NCBI RefSeq assembly: GCF_020085105.1 | Contig: NC_058065.1 | Span: 1,449,165-1,513,164 of the forward strand | Direction: 5' to 3' | Source of the DNA: Siniperca chuatsi | Taxonomy: Eukaryota; Chordata; Actinopteri; Centrarchiformes; Sinipercidae | Length of the DNA: 64,000 bases | Shown: piece after piece, positions 34,390 through 46,662 of the stretch | Numbering within the stretch: position 1 is the stretch's first letter | Layout: every line of letters begins with the position of its first letter | Notes under the pieces: generated by a model | What the model saw: the letters and a program-made list of their open reading frames with translations, nothing else | The model's database searches: none | What the model was told of the DNA's origin: nothing | Program-made: the position numbers and the translations under genes

Positions 34390-34770
34390 AACAGTCTGAA
34401 ACCCGGCGCTGCTCGGATCTGATACTGCTTCTCCCGTCACGCTGAGCAAAGTGCTCTTCACTTCCTATTTAAGGTGACTGTGTTGTATGTAAGATCTGAT
34501 GATCTAAAACGCAAATACCAAGTTTCATCAGACGCTCAACAACCGGAAATTAAATTGCAGATGTTCAGGTTATACTTAGAGCTGTAGGAGCACTTTACTT
34601 CTTAAATATTTATGATGAGAAAACAGGAAGTGAAGCTCTGAACGCTTCAACCCTCCCTCAACACCACAAGAGGCCGACCAGATGTCAGACCCACTGCTCA
34701 GACCACAAGACGCCCGTCTCCTCTGGGTTTGTATAACTTCTGCAGCACCTTTCAAACTGAGGCCTCTGTG
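34390..34770 (-). promoter_or_regulatory. 5' flank of receptor copy A
   Basis: The flank is conserved with the copy B flank for at least 170 bp (to about 34,555 and 40,320) and with the orphan block at 29.7-30.1 kb beyond that. It presumably contains the promoter. No TATA-like box is certain. CTTCACTTCCTATTT contains an ETS-type GGAA core on the minus strand, which is common in leukocyte promoters; that is inference only. Confidence 0.4.
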
Positions 34771-35159
34771 GCTACAATGTAATGCAAATACATGAGGGGG
34801 TTAAAGAAAGATGTTGGCAATGCTTAAAGGAAACCAACGTTGACAGCTGGTCGACAGCAGTAAGACGGACAGCACTTTTATTTAAAACTCTTTGGAAAAA
34901 AATAGAAATTGACAGTATACTGTATATCCACATATTTGTATTTAGGAGGAAAGAAAACAAAAAACAGAATAACAATTTGATGCGATGCTGACTTTTTGTA
35001 TATTTATTGTTACAATAACCTAACTGCACACAACACGCCTCAGTTTTCCACTGATCTGAGTCCATTTTAAGAACCTGAAAACTAGTTAGAGAAAATCTGA
35101 CAAAAAGGTATAAGTAATCAAACAAAAAACAGTATTATAATGAAGTACAGTAGCGCTGC

Positions 35160-35420
35160 AGAGACGCCTCGGCCTACAGATGTTGTTCTCCAGATGTAAG
35201 ACAACATGTTTGTTTGGTACAGACCAAACAAATGTCACATCATCATGATTTTAACAAGTTTTTTTCAGTGAAAATTAAAATTGTGATACAAAAATGATCA
35301 TTCCCACTACTGATGAATCATATCGTACTATCTCTCAAAATAATCGCAATATGATTTTTTTTTTAACATATCATGCAGCCCTACACATAACCCAAGGTTC
35401 TTCATAAATTAAAAAAAGTA
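35160..35420 (-). repeat. Dispersed repeat fragment (CGCAATATGATTTTTTTTT)
   Basis: ATAATCGCAATATGATTTTT and ATCATGCAGCCCTACACATA resemble the ends of a widespread teleost repeat, probably a hAT-related non-autonomous element. No coding sense was found. Confidence 0.45.
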
Positions 35421-35693
35421 CGATGACATTATTATCATAAACTCTAGGTCAACCAGCTTCACAATGACTAACGTCAACAGCTCTTCCATCAGTCAGGAAA
35501 TACCAAAACTGTCAGACGTAAGAAAGCTTCGTGTGAACGGTTTGTTGCTCTGAGGTAGTGGAGCAGACGTCCTCTCACTTCTCGAATCGTCTTTCTAGCT
35601 GTCCAATACAAATACTACAGGTGAGTGGACCAGTGCCCAGATTCAGTCCAGGTGTTCAGTAACCGTCCAGAAACCGTCCAGGTGTCCCAGGTG

Positions 35694-38600
35694 TCAGTGT
35701 CCAGGCAATGTGGCTCGAGGAAGCTGAGCCTTGGAGTAAATACAGTGTAGAGAAGGACCAGCAGGTTGGGGGGCTCTGTAGCTGACGGGGAGCTGGATCT
35801 CGTCATACTGGAACACAAAACGGGAGTACTGAGTGCAGTACAAAGAACAGTACAGGAGTAGTACTACTGACAGTACTGTTAACAGTAGTACACAAACAAA
35901 AGGTGGACTTCGTACAATAATAATAATAATAATAGGTGTAATGCTGCAGTAGTGTCTGTTGTAGCAGCAGTAGTCGCACAGGTAGCAGCATTAGCATTAG
36001 CAGCAGAAACATAAGTAGTGTTAGTAGCATTATTAGTAGTAGTGTTAGCAATTGTTGTACTGTAGTAGCAGTATTAGCAGTGGTAGTGACAGTAGTAGCA
36101 ATGGTAGCAGTAGCATTAGCAATAACTAGTAGAAGCATTAGCAGTAACTAGTAGAAGCATTAGCAGTAACTAGTAGTAGCATTAGCAGTAACTAGTAGTA
36201 GCATTAGCAGTAACTAGTAGAAGCATTAGCAGTAACTAGTAGTAGCATTAGCAGTAACTAGTAGAAGCATTAGCAGTAACTAGTAGAAGCATTAGCAGTA
36301 ACTAGTAGTAGCATTAGCAGTAACTAGTAGAAGCATTAGCAGTAACTAGTAGTAGCATTAGCAGTAACTAGTAGAAGCATTAGCAGTAACTAGTAGAAGC
36401 ATTAGCAGTAACTAGTAGTAGCAGTATAGAGACATCAGTAAAGTCACAATATAAATAGCAGCGGCTTGTTTACCTGGACGGTCTCCAGCGTCTCTGGGTT
36501 CTCACAGGTGAAAGGTGAAGGCTCATTCACCTGGGAGCTGCAGTCCTTCCTCTTCAAACACAGAGATGTAAAAATAAACCCTGCCAACAGACCGTCGGGT
36601 GAGTCAAACTAATACTAATACAGTTTTAGCTAACGTCTTGAATTTTTAAAATTTTGTGAATGCAGTGCACTTCCGAAAAAGCCAGTCTTGTTTTAAACAT
36701 TAATGCAATTCTGAGTGATAGTACTAATAATCTAATATTATCTATTAAAATGACCAATGATAAGATTTAAAGAAGGTTTTTCTATGGGTTTCAGAAACAG
36801 AAAGGTTGGAGAATTCGTTATATCCATGTAGGAGATTTATTAACGAACTGTTGGATTGATTTACTGTTGTGATGCATGATCCAGTAATTAGACAATAGTT
36901 CAATTTACATTTATGTTTTTAAAAACATTATTACTTTCTACAACAGTTCACTTCTGTACCAGCAGCACAAAAACACGAGACATGCAGAACATGCAGAAGC
37001 TCTTGGCATTTATAGTGCAGTGACCACAAAGTCTACTGGGGTTCAAAACGAATAACAGACTCACCTATTACTACTAAGAGGAGGACGGCGTTCAGGGCGA
37101 GCGAGCCGTATGTGACTAGGGGTGCTGACAAGATGTCTGGGTGGTTTGCTTTAGAGTCGTTGGTGGACGGCGGGATAGGGACGTCTGGAAAAATAAAAGT
37201 GACAAAAATGAACCAAGAAACTGAGGAGAGCTGCTGACGGATCAAAAATCCAACACCTGATCGGATCAAATGGCTGCAGAAAAGCACAAGAAAATCGATT
37301 CTTGTAACTTTTAAGTGTCTTTACACTCACACACGTATTTACAGCAGCAAACTGATGTCGACAGTAAAATGTGGTTTTCGATTACCATGGCAAGGCATTT
37401 TGAGTAAAGGTCTCAGTCTGCTTCAAACTATGTACTTGTCAGATTGTCTAACAGCGAATGAAACCTCCTTTAAGACAGCAAACAATTTCTGCAACTTTCC
37501 TAAACAGCTGACAATCTGACAATCACGCCAACTTTTAATAGTCCGACATTTTGGGTAATCCTCTTCTTCTCTTTCTCTCTGAGAGTCAGATGTTCAGATT
37601 AATAACACTAAATATGAAGCTACAGCCAGCAGCTGGTTAGCTTAGCTTAGCATAAAGACTGAAAACAGGGGGGGAAAGCTAGACTGGCTCTGTGCGCAGG
37701 TAACAAAACATCTTGTTTGTTTAATCCGTACAAAAACCGAATTGTAAGAACAACATGTTGCAGAGTTACGGGGTTATATGTGCAGGACTATTTCTTTCCT
37801 GGAGCAGTGACTTTGTCAAGTTGCAGCTGGTTGACTGGCAGTGACGAGAAGACTTAAGGAAGTCACCCCGCCCAGCCAAGGAATAGTCCGGCACAAATAT
37901 AACATGTTAGTCAGTGGGCTTTAGAGTTCCTGGTAGGTGGATTTTGCACAGAGTACTTTGACTTTTTGGCTGGATGATCCAAAAAGCAGTTTGTTGAAGC
38001 AGGAGGTTCTAACTGCAGGCTTTTCAAATGTGGCCATTCAGAGCAGGGGCCTGTTTCCTGAAGAAACCTATTGCTGTTTACCACTTGAGGTAATTTACTC
38101 TCTCTAAGGACGGTCATTTGTGACGGTCAAAGCGTCCAATGCTGGGAAGCGGCGCGACCCGTCGCTTCCAAAAACGCCCCTGTGGACACGTACCATTAGG
38201 CTGTGGGTGTGCTAAGCTAACGTGTTAAAAAAATATAGTAACTATATAACTGATAGACAGAGAGGGGCAGAGGTGGAGGAAGTACTCGGATCCTTTACTA
38301 CAGTAAAAGCACTGACACACACTCTGTGAAACCCTCTGCTGCAGTGAGAAGTGTGCGAGTGTGATCAGGAAACAGCCCTTAAAGCATTAAAGCAGTGCAG
38401 CGTCCCTGTGGCTGCTGTGCTGTTATATATTCTATCATCAGGTTATTATTCCTCGTGCATTAATGGAAAGCAGGATGTTGCTGCTGCAGCTGGTGGAGCT
38501 GGAGCTCATGTTGAACCGGTTTGTATCGGACTGCAGCTGATGATGCTTTTCATTCTGGATCCATCTGCCGATTCTTTTCTCCGTCGATCCATCGATCGAT

Positions 38601-40141
38601 CGGTTTGGAAAACTTCGTGAAAACAGTGAGAAAGCGCCGCCACGACGACCCAGAGCCCAAAGCGGCGCCTTCAGCGCGTGTCGTCGTGTCCGACCGACAG
38701 TCCAAAGCTCGGCGTTATTAACAAACATTCACAGTTATTACAGTCGTTCAGAGGAAAAGCAGCAAATCTGCACATCTGAGGAGCTGCAGCCAGGAAGTGA
38801 TTTACAGACGATGTATGCGGAGGCAGCAAGGACAAGGATACGACGTCAATGTGGCCATTCAAGGGGCCCATTTCTGGAAATACAAGCCAAGCTTTACAGA
38901 ATTATTATAAATGATTTCCTCTTGCCTAATTTTGACAATTTAAAGCCATACTTGCAACATGTTTTGGATGACACTTCACAAAACCTTGTTTAAAGTAAAC
39001 TGAAGTGGGAAGGTTGTAGAATATTAACAGAAGTCAGACGCTGTTGAAACAGAACTAGGGCATTTCCTGTTGCATTAAAGATAAAGCCATACTCTCAACC
39101 TGTGCTTGAGCATGCAAGATCTGAAATATGTGACCAGCAACCATTTGTGATCTGCGTGATAGCAGTACCTGAAACAGATGAACACTTGTTTGGATGACAC
39201 TTCATACGACATTGTCTGTCAAGTAAACTTAACCCTTAAAGTTAGATTGTCTGTTTCGAAAGTTGTAAGCGTACTGAGGCCTTACTTATGAAGGTATTAT
39301 TGGAGCAAAACTGAGCACCTGTAACAGTGAAATCTGTAGCTGTAGAAAATAGTCACACGTGTGTGTCAGTAAATTTGAAGGTCAAACTTTTTGTATTTTG
39401 CACCATATTCACTGCAGCAACTGTAGCAAAACTGTGAGCGTATGAGTTTCTTAATTTGTGATTGGTAACACAGGATTTGTGCACCTGCAGTGAAGAATTT
39501 GCAACTCATAAAGCATTTTTCTCCGACTTCAAATTTACTGACACAAGCGTGAATCTTCTCTACAGCTACAGATTCCACCTGTAATGTACCTGTACCTGTA
39601 TGTTCCCCGTGGAAGATTCTTACATCCAATAACAACCAAATATCCAACCTTTCTATTGATTCTATAATTAATAAACAAAATGTCACAATGCACACGTGAC
39701 AGAACAGACTTCAGCTCTGAACTTAAGACTAATAGAAGGGAGGAATTAAAAAGTCTACAACAAGCATTTGTTAAAAAGCTGGTCCTTACCTGAGACGAGG
39801 CGGATGCCGTCTTTAAACGTGTTGTTGTTTAACGTCTTTGAACAGAAGTAAAGCCTGAAATCCTCTGCTGTGATGTTTGTGATCACAAGTCTGTTTCCCA
39901 CGGCTATATATTTGGTCATCGCAGGGTAAACAAAATACCGGTTTTCAGCGGGATTCTCACTAAAGGTGCGGACGATGCATCCTATGAACTGGCTGTGGAT
40001 CTCCATGAACCAGAAGATGTCTAAAGTATTCAAAGAGCAGTTTAAGGTGACGTTGTGACCCAGCTCCCCCTTGACCTGAGTCGGGTTCTCGGCCTCAGCA
40101 CACCCCAGAAACACCGGGAGGATCATCCAAAGCAGATCCAT
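35694..40141 (-). CDS. Ig-V receptor copy B with ITIM
   Basis: This is the tandem paralogue of the gene at 30.7-34.4 kb. Exons: 40,141-39,790 (MDLLWMILPVFLGCAEA signal peptide; Ig-V domain with LNC, IFWF and AEDFRLYFC; two N-glycosylation sites, NVT and NIT); 37,184-37,065 (stalk and helix, one codon longer: LALNAVLLLVV); 36,580-36,474 (FIFTSLCLKRKDC...ETLETVQ); 35,807-35,694 (YDEIQLPVSYRAPQ... stop TGA at 35,696-35,694). The acceptor GTGTTCCAG|TATGAC is intact, so the junction makes V-Q-Y-D-E-I, a canonical ITIM (V/I/L/S-x-Y-x-x-I/V/L). The protein should be a cell-surface inhibitory receptor recruiting SH2 phosphatases. A second tyrosine (CIYSKAQ) does not fit the motif. The Ig domains of A and B differ mainly in the RTFS...NPT/PAE loop and in SLNISN versus SLNTLD. 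Confidence 0.82.
35820..36121 (+). repeat. Degenerate AGT/AGC triplet repeat, copy B intron
   Basis: Same composition as the copy A intron (TAGTAGTAGTGTTAGCAATT-like text), with an (ATA)n run at about 35,919-35,933. It grades into the 22-bp minisatellite. Confidence 0.8.
36122..36424 (+). repeat. 22-bp minisatellite in copy B intron
   Basis: About 14 head-to-tail copies of AACTAGTAGAAGCATTAGCA plus GT, in two forms differing at one base (GTAGAAGC = A, GTAGTAGC = T). The order is A A T T A T A A T A T A A T. It lies about 50 bp downstream of a donor site of the receptor gene. Confidence 0.95.
37540..37955. mobile_element. Dispersed teleost element in copy B intron
   Basis: This is the orthologous position and near-identical sequence to the element at 32,385-32,800 (AGCTGGTTAGCTTAGCTTAG, TTTGTTTAATCCGTACAAAA). 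Confidence 0.75.
39310..39605. mobile_element. Foldback/MITE-like insertion in copy B only
   Basis: Left arm AATCTGTAGCTGTAGA (about 39,330) and GTGTCAGTAAATTTGAAG (about 39,363) recur inverted as CTTCAAATTTACTGACAC (about 39,528) and TCTACAGCTACAGATT (about 39,560). This makes imperfect inverted arms of about 60 bp around a loop of about 130 bp. Copy A reads straight through this point (33,835-33,845), so about 365 bp, including the arms, is copy-B-specific. Confidence 0.75.
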
Positions 40142-40489
40142 GATCAGGTGCAGCACCAACAGTCTGAAACCCGGCGCTGCTCGGATCTGATACTGCTTCT
40201 CCCGTCACGCTGAGCAAAGTGCTCTTCACTTCCTATTTAAGGTGACTGTGTTGTATGTAAGATCTGATGATCTAAACCGCAAATACCAAGTTTCATCAGA
40301 CGCTCAACAACCGGAAGTGAAACTTGTTCACCAGCAGCTCACCCTCTGCATCAGGAAGCTGTGGCAAAGATTGGGTTAATAAAACAGGTGTTTTCAGGTC
40401 AAATTCTTGGAGGTTGTTACTTTAAATAAAATCTGAAAACACCAAAAACAGCTGTATACAGATTTTCTTGAATATTTATACCAGTGCAA

Positions 40490-41255
40490 GAAAGCAAAGA
40501 CGACAAAGTAGTGATAGTTTTGTAATTATACTCGTGGTAGCACCAGTAACAAAAAGTGTAGCAGCTGTAGTAGCAGCAGTAACCGAGTACTACGAGTAGT
40601 TAAGTATTAGTGTCGTTAAAGATAGCATAGACTTAATAATAGTGTGGGTAGCAACAGTAGTAGTAATAATGGTAGGAGCAAAAGTATTAGAAGTAGTTGA
40701 GGTAGCCACTTTAAGCTGCAGAGGTAGCAGTAAACAACAGTAGTATAGAAATAGCATTATAATAACAGTCGAAGTAGCAGCAGCATCAATAGGAGGAACA
40801 GAAAGTTACAGCTGTAGCAGTGCTAACAGTAAGTATACGAACAGCAGAGCCAGAAGAAGCACCAGTCGTAGTAACTTTAACAGCAGTAGACGCAGCAGAG
40901 AACTAACTTTAATACTATCAGTTAGTTATAATAGTAGTACCAGTAAAATGGCATTACAGTCATAGGTTTGGTAGACGTAGGACTAGTGACAAAAGGAGTA
41001 GTTACAGTACTAAAAGTAGCAGTATGTGTAATAACAGCAGTTATGGAACTAGCAGTAGCAGTACTGCAGCTAAAGTAGTAGCAGTTACAGTATTACTGTA
41101 GTAGTAGTGTAGTAGTACTCGCACAGATATTTACATAAGCAATAATAGTAACAACAGGGGTAACAGTATCTTGGTGGTGGTACTGGTAGAAACAGTATTG
41201 CAGTAATACCAGCTGTAGTGTCAGTTGGAGTAATAGCAGTTACAGTATCAGTACT
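40490..41255 (+). repeat. Degenerate GTA/GCA/AGT triplet repeat field
   Basis: AGTAGCAGCAGTAACCGAGT, GTAGTAGTGTAGTAGTACTC and similar text continue for 750 bp right of receptor copy B. No genes were found. Confidence 0.85.
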
Positions 41256-41259
41256 AATA

Positions 41260-43265
41260 GTTTAATTTCATTACAGACTGATAAAGTTAGTCACTGAACA
41301 TCAGAGCTGTGGATCATCCTCACCGTTACATGATGTGATGACGTGGCTCCACCTTGTGGTACAAAGTCGTTACAGCAGAAAAAAAAAAACTCAAAACATT
41401 TCTTAGCTTTAACATTTATTTCAGAATAAAACAAACTTCAGCCTGCAGATAAAATATTAACTCACACCAGTAAAATAACTTCAACACCACGCCTGGAGAC
41501 TTTGTCACTTCTCTGGGACAAACTACAAATACATTTCCTATATTTCACATGATGCAACTGGGACCAAACAGCAGCATCATTTCAGTCACACAACTTCTAG
41601 TCCAGATAACGTTAGCAGTTAGCTTCACATTGCTGCTTGTAGTGGCTATGTTTTCATGACAACCATCTAATTAGCACATTGTGATCTGGGCCCATATTAA
41701 TCCAAGCAACTTTCAGGTGATTAATAACATGCATGTTTTGAGAAGGCATCTGCCATAGTGTTCGTTATGTAAAAATAGCCTGGATTATATAAATAATGTA
41801 CTGGGGTCATCCACAGAACTCTTAGATTTAAGAGCATTTATCAGTTGTACGAAACTCGCCAAACTGACTTTATTCTTACGTTTGCAAGTAAAACTTCTTC
41901 CACTTAAGTCAGTTTGATGAATTTGGACTGCGATCACAATGCAGAACGGAGATTAACAGCAGGCGTAAATGCACAGAGCAGACGTTACTGTCCACATAAC
42001 GGACACAGATCAGAGGTTAATAGCACGTTTAAATGGAGTACAGTGTAGCTACAATCAGTTTATAAGGTGCTTGAAGCTGTTTTCCTTCATGAAGATGACA
42101 AAACGGATGGACATTTTCTATTTAGCTTCACAATCAGATGGAAATGTTATAACTTACTGCTTAAATCAAGCTGTAATGTTTTAAATATATATGACACATG
42201 CTGCTGTTAGCAGAGTAGTAGCTGCCTATAAGTACACTTAAAAGCTTTAATGTCAAAAATAACAAAACTTGACCTTCACAACTACATAAGAACATGGAAT
42301 GATTATTATAACAATCGATTACTTGTTGATGTAATTTATCCAATAAAAATACTTTGACCTTGTGTGTTCAGAAATAATAATAATGAAAATGTTCTACGAT
42401 GATATGTAAGAGAGATAAGCAGCTAAAAAAAAAGTGCAATGTTTGATATTTATATTGGATACATTTCTTCTACAATTAATCGTTCATTATAATTTTTAGA
42501 AACACGTTAATTAAATTGTTGTATTTAGATGTTCTGATGTAGATATTTATGTTTGGAATGACGTATTGATTCTGTTTAATTTGACATCACGTCTTGGAAA
42601 TACGTTTTAACACTCTATTTTATCTATTTTAACTATTTTTGGTTTGTTTCGCAGATTAATAAATAAGTAAAACGATAAACATTATCCTGACTAACTTCTC
42701 GTTATTCACAATAACTGTTACATGTCAGCTTTCAAACAAAGTTTTTAACTCTTCTTTAGGAACTTCACTTCAGCTGCAAATAATCAAAATATATAAATAA
42801 TAAAATCTTTTGCATCAGATAAATAATTAACAGGCTGTAACATACTTCAGACTTTAAGTGAAGAGTTCTGCTCCAAAACTGAATCGTCTGCATAGAAACA
42901 ACACAACAGTGTGATGTCAGCAGCTCTTTGACCAATCAGCAACTAGATAAACTGTCCAAAACTGAACTGCAGCATTAATGGCTTTAAATGTATATACATT
43001 ATCGGTGAGAGCTCCCCCGGTGGACATTCAGGGTAATTTCTCCCTGTTCTCTATTTATTATTTCACTCATTTGCTTCTTTTGTTTTTCAACCATTAAAAG
43101 GACCACACCAGTAAATCCTGCGTGCTTTACAACGTGCATTACTGACAACCATTTCCCAACTCGTGCAATTTACTTCATTATCAGAATCAACTCGCAGAGA
43201 CTTGAAACGTCCTCAACACGGCTGACGCATCATAACGAAGCACACGGCCTGGTTTTCATTAGACT
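41260..43265. other. AT-rich intergenic DNA, nothing recognised
   Basis: Only short frames and a poly-A run (about 41,381) were found. No splice-bounded conserved frame was found. Confidence 0.5.
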
Positions 43266-43268
43266 TAC

Positions 43269-43556
43269 TTAAAGCTACGGTAGGTAATTTATTTCAGAAG
43301 CATTTTTTGTTCGTTGAAATTCAATAAATCAAATGCTGACACAAAAATCTGAGGCTGTCGCAAGACTATAATAAGCATGCCCAGTATGAAATGATTGGCT
43401 AGCCTACCTGCACTCATTGCGCATGAAAATGTGTTTTGGAGGAGTGGCTTTGCAGGGAGGCCTGAAGGGAGGGGGTGGGATTTTTTCGGTTGGATACTTT
43501 CAAAATCTAGCTGTCTCTTGCTAGCTTCTCTGATTGTTACCTACCCTAGCTTTAGT
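43269..43556. mobile_element. MITE of about 288 bp
   Basis: Terminal inverted repeats TAAAGCTACGGTAGGTAA and TTACCTACCCTAGCTTTA (one mismatch) bound the element. A TTAA lies at the left end, and TTAG at the right is probably a mutated duplicate. The interior has no meaningful frame. The sequence type is common in percomorph introns. Confidence 0.8.
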
Positions 43557-43637
43557 TTAAGAGTTTCTAATGGTGTTGAAATGGCGTGAGTGACCTGTGA
43601 ATCCTTCCTGGTGGTGTATTCAGGTGCTGAAGTGAAG

Positions 43638-44975
43638 GTCTGACAACATAGTAGAAAAGGTTTCAGTCGTAGTCGTCTGGACAGTGTTTTCAGAATCAAG
43701 ATGTTTCGGCTCCCATCCTGAAGTCATTCTCAATTGTGAAAATGGTCTGAGCACTCTGGTGGTTTAAGCTACTCTGTGTTGCTTAAGCCCCGCCCTCAGG
43801 GAGGAGTCTACCTGAGTATCTGTTGATTAGCTAGTTTCACCTGAAACTGACCCTTCTTTTGTTACCATGATGGCCCAGTAATCAGTAATCAGGCCTATTG
43901 TTTTCTGGCTGCACCTCCCTCATCACTGTTAAGTACCTGATTAGCATGTGATTGGCTTGACCACGGTGTTAACACACTGTGGTAAGCGTTGCAGATTGAA
44001 TCTCAGACCACCATTTCTGTTCAAAGAGGTTTTCTTTTTCACAAAAATGGCTTCCTTGACTCGTCTTTCAAACCAACTCTTCTCTCTACTTAGAATCTTC
44101 ACCTCGCTGTCTTCAAATGTGCGGTTTGTAGCTTTTAGATGCAAGCGCCTGCGGCGCTCTACAATCCGAGTCAGCGTGTCGTCTGTGCTGATGAAGTCTT
44201 TTGTGAAGTGGCTGTTTAGTCTCGCCTATGTACCGTTCTTTGCAGTTTTCCTCACTGCATTGAATACATTGCAATAAATTGCAATAAATTGAATAAACTA
44301 CATAGCAATGTAGTTTATTCAATTCAATGCAGTGAGGAAAACTGCAAAGAAGCGGTACACAGGTCAAACAGCCACTTCACAAAAGACTTCATCAGCACAG
44401 ACGACACGCTGACTCGGGGACAGAGCGTGGCGCTTGCATCTAAAAGCTACAAACCGCACATTTGAAGACAGCGAGGTGAAGATTCAAGTAGAGAGAAGAG
44501 TTGGTTTGAAAGAGGAGTCAAAGAAGCCATTTTTGTGAAAAAGAAAACCCTCTTTGAACAGAAATGGTGGTCTGAGATTCAATCTGCCCAAAGTTTACCA
44601 CAGTGTATTAACACCGTGGTCAAGCCAATCACATGCTAATCAGGTACTTAACAGTGATGAGGAGGTGCAGCCAGAAAACAACAGGCCTGATTACTGATTA
44701 CTGGGCCATCATGAAACTAAGAAGGTCAGTTTCAGGTGAAACTAGGCAGGGTAAACAACAGACACTCAGGTAGACTCCTTCCTGAGGGCGGGGCTTAAGC
44801 AACACAGAGTAGCTTAAACTTCTGAGTTCTCAGACCATTTTCACAATTGAGAATGACTTCCGGATGGGAGCCAAAACATCTTGATTCTGAAAACAGCGTC
44901 CAGACGACTACGACTGAAACCTTTTCTACGATGGAACGCTCCTGGACAAATGAGGGACGACACGTCTGACAACAG
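43638..44975. mobile_element. Inverted Penelope-like element dimer with 11-bp flanking repeats
   Basis: Two arms of about 635 bp (43,651-44,290 and 44,295-44,929) are reverse complements apart from scattered differences, and meet in a small palindrome (AATAAACTACAT / ATGTAGTTTATT). Each arm carries, from the centre outward, the C-terminal GIY-YIG endonuclease remnant of a Penelope-like retroelement. In the left arm on the minus strand this reads CKERYIGETKQPLHKRLHQH, followed by NRTFEDSEVKIL, WFERRVKEAIFV and SLNRNGGLRFNL. The right arm has the same on the plus strand with stops and frame changes. The direct repeat GTCTGACAACA lies at 43,638-43,648 and 44,965-44,975 outside the arms. Confidence 0.85.
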
Positions 44976-44999
44976 AGCTTCATTCAGCTGCCCCATAGC

Positions 45000-46480
45000 A
45001 TTGAATTCATAAACTCTGGTGTTTGGAAACTAATTATTATTTTTCAGCCAGTTTAAGCGACAGAACCTTCCTGAGAAGTATATGGCTGCATGCTTTAAAA
45101 GTTATGTAGACATGCAAAACCACTGAACGGGCCTTTAAATGCTTCAGGAACAGCTGACTGTAATGTTTCATGTCACAGAGCAGTAAAACGTTCAATCAGT
45201 ATGTAACACCAGCTTAGGTGCACCTAAGATAGATAGATAGATAGTATACTACAAACTCCAAAATGATCCTACAGTTGAATCAACACATCTCTAAAACAAA
45301 CGTAACATTATAACTTTCCTGACAGAGGATTTATTGCATGCCTTAGTTTTAGCTAGCTGTTCTTAATAAGTGTTTTTCATAATCAAAATATTACATAAAG
45401 GTATCATGTTTATCTTCATTTCTGAAGTATCTGACCTCTGAAGTATCTGTGGTGTCTTTTGCAGACACATTTTTACTTGTAGTGAATCTGTACAGTCAGA
45501 CATCGAGCAGTTGTCCCCATTAAATGTGTTTTGTCTCTGAAGCTCAAATATATAGAAGGTAAAGAAAGTAGGATTTTATATAAAGTGTATTATGAGGCAG
45601 GAAATGCATCTTTGACCTTGAGGACTGAGGGCACTAAAATTGTGGCTGTATGAACTATTTGTTTATTATTCAATACAAATAACTTAAATCTAAATGTTTT
45701 AAAAAAAGCAGGCGCTTTGTTGCTTTTCGCAGAACTGTAGAAATAACAATACTGGCAAGAGGAGGGCTGAATAATACATCTATAACTTTATAGGTTGTGT
45801 GGTAATTAATTTGAAGTCATTAATTAATTTATTTTTGTCATTTCCTCCTATGAGAATTCAACGGTGCAACATTAAACTAAACGTAGATTAATTTTTAAAG
45901 GAGAGCTGAGACTTTAAGGTTGTTTCATTCGTGAAATTGAAGCAAATGTTTTTCCATTTGAGCAGTTTTAGGACAGAACTCTTTTTGTTTCCACACACTT
46001 CTTAAGTGCTAACATCTGCTTAGTTAATATAAGAAAGTAACAAAGACAGAGGAACAGAAAGCAGAATAATGTGGAGGGAGTTTGGTGTTACCACAGCACC
46101 ACCTGCTGGTCCAGGAGGAGGAGTTGCTGCTACAACACGTTTACCTGCAACATGAACACAAACACATGATCCTGGATGAGCTGAGACTCTTTACTTGCAC
46201 CGTTGAGATGTTGTAATGTAATGCAACCAAACCAGTACACGAGAGACTGAGACTTTATACTGTTCCGTAGCTGTTTCCTCCATTTCATTTGTGCATTGCA
46301 TTGTGGGAGAATCGTGCCCATTAAGTCTGAGCACTTCCTGCTTTGACTACAAAACTAAAAACCTGTTTGGAGTCGGTGTGTAGTCTGAGTTTGACCAGCA
46401 GGTGGCAGCGTTACAGCACAGAGACACACTGACACACCGGAGGAAGTTCACGAGAAGATGGATTCAACATCAATCACATT
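45000..46480. other. Intergenic DNA, nothing recognised
   Basis: A short (ATAG)n run lies at 45,227-45,244. Otherwise AT-rich sequence without conserved frames. Any further exons of the B7-like gene would be expected here, but I find no membrane-helix exon with matching phase. Confidence 0.45.
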
Positions 46481-46662
46481 TACATACGTCAGAGTTTAAT
46501 GATTATATCGGCTAAACTGTTCGTGCCAACTCCCTCATGCAGTGCGGATATTGTGACACGTCCTGCATCTCGTTTTTGCCCTGATACGTTTGTATGCTGC
46601 CACCTGCTGGTCACTCCTGGCACCGTTACAAACCTCTGAAATCATCCAGGAGTTGTACAAAC

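Noticed and set aside
36122..36424. Possible CRISPR-like array
   Set aside because: Units are contiguous without spacers and the DNA is vertebrate; it is a minisatellite.
43941..44277. A host gene with GIY-YIG domain
   Set aside because: The sequence lies in mirrored arms with flanking direct repeats and matches the Penelope-like endonuclease end, so it is a mobile element.
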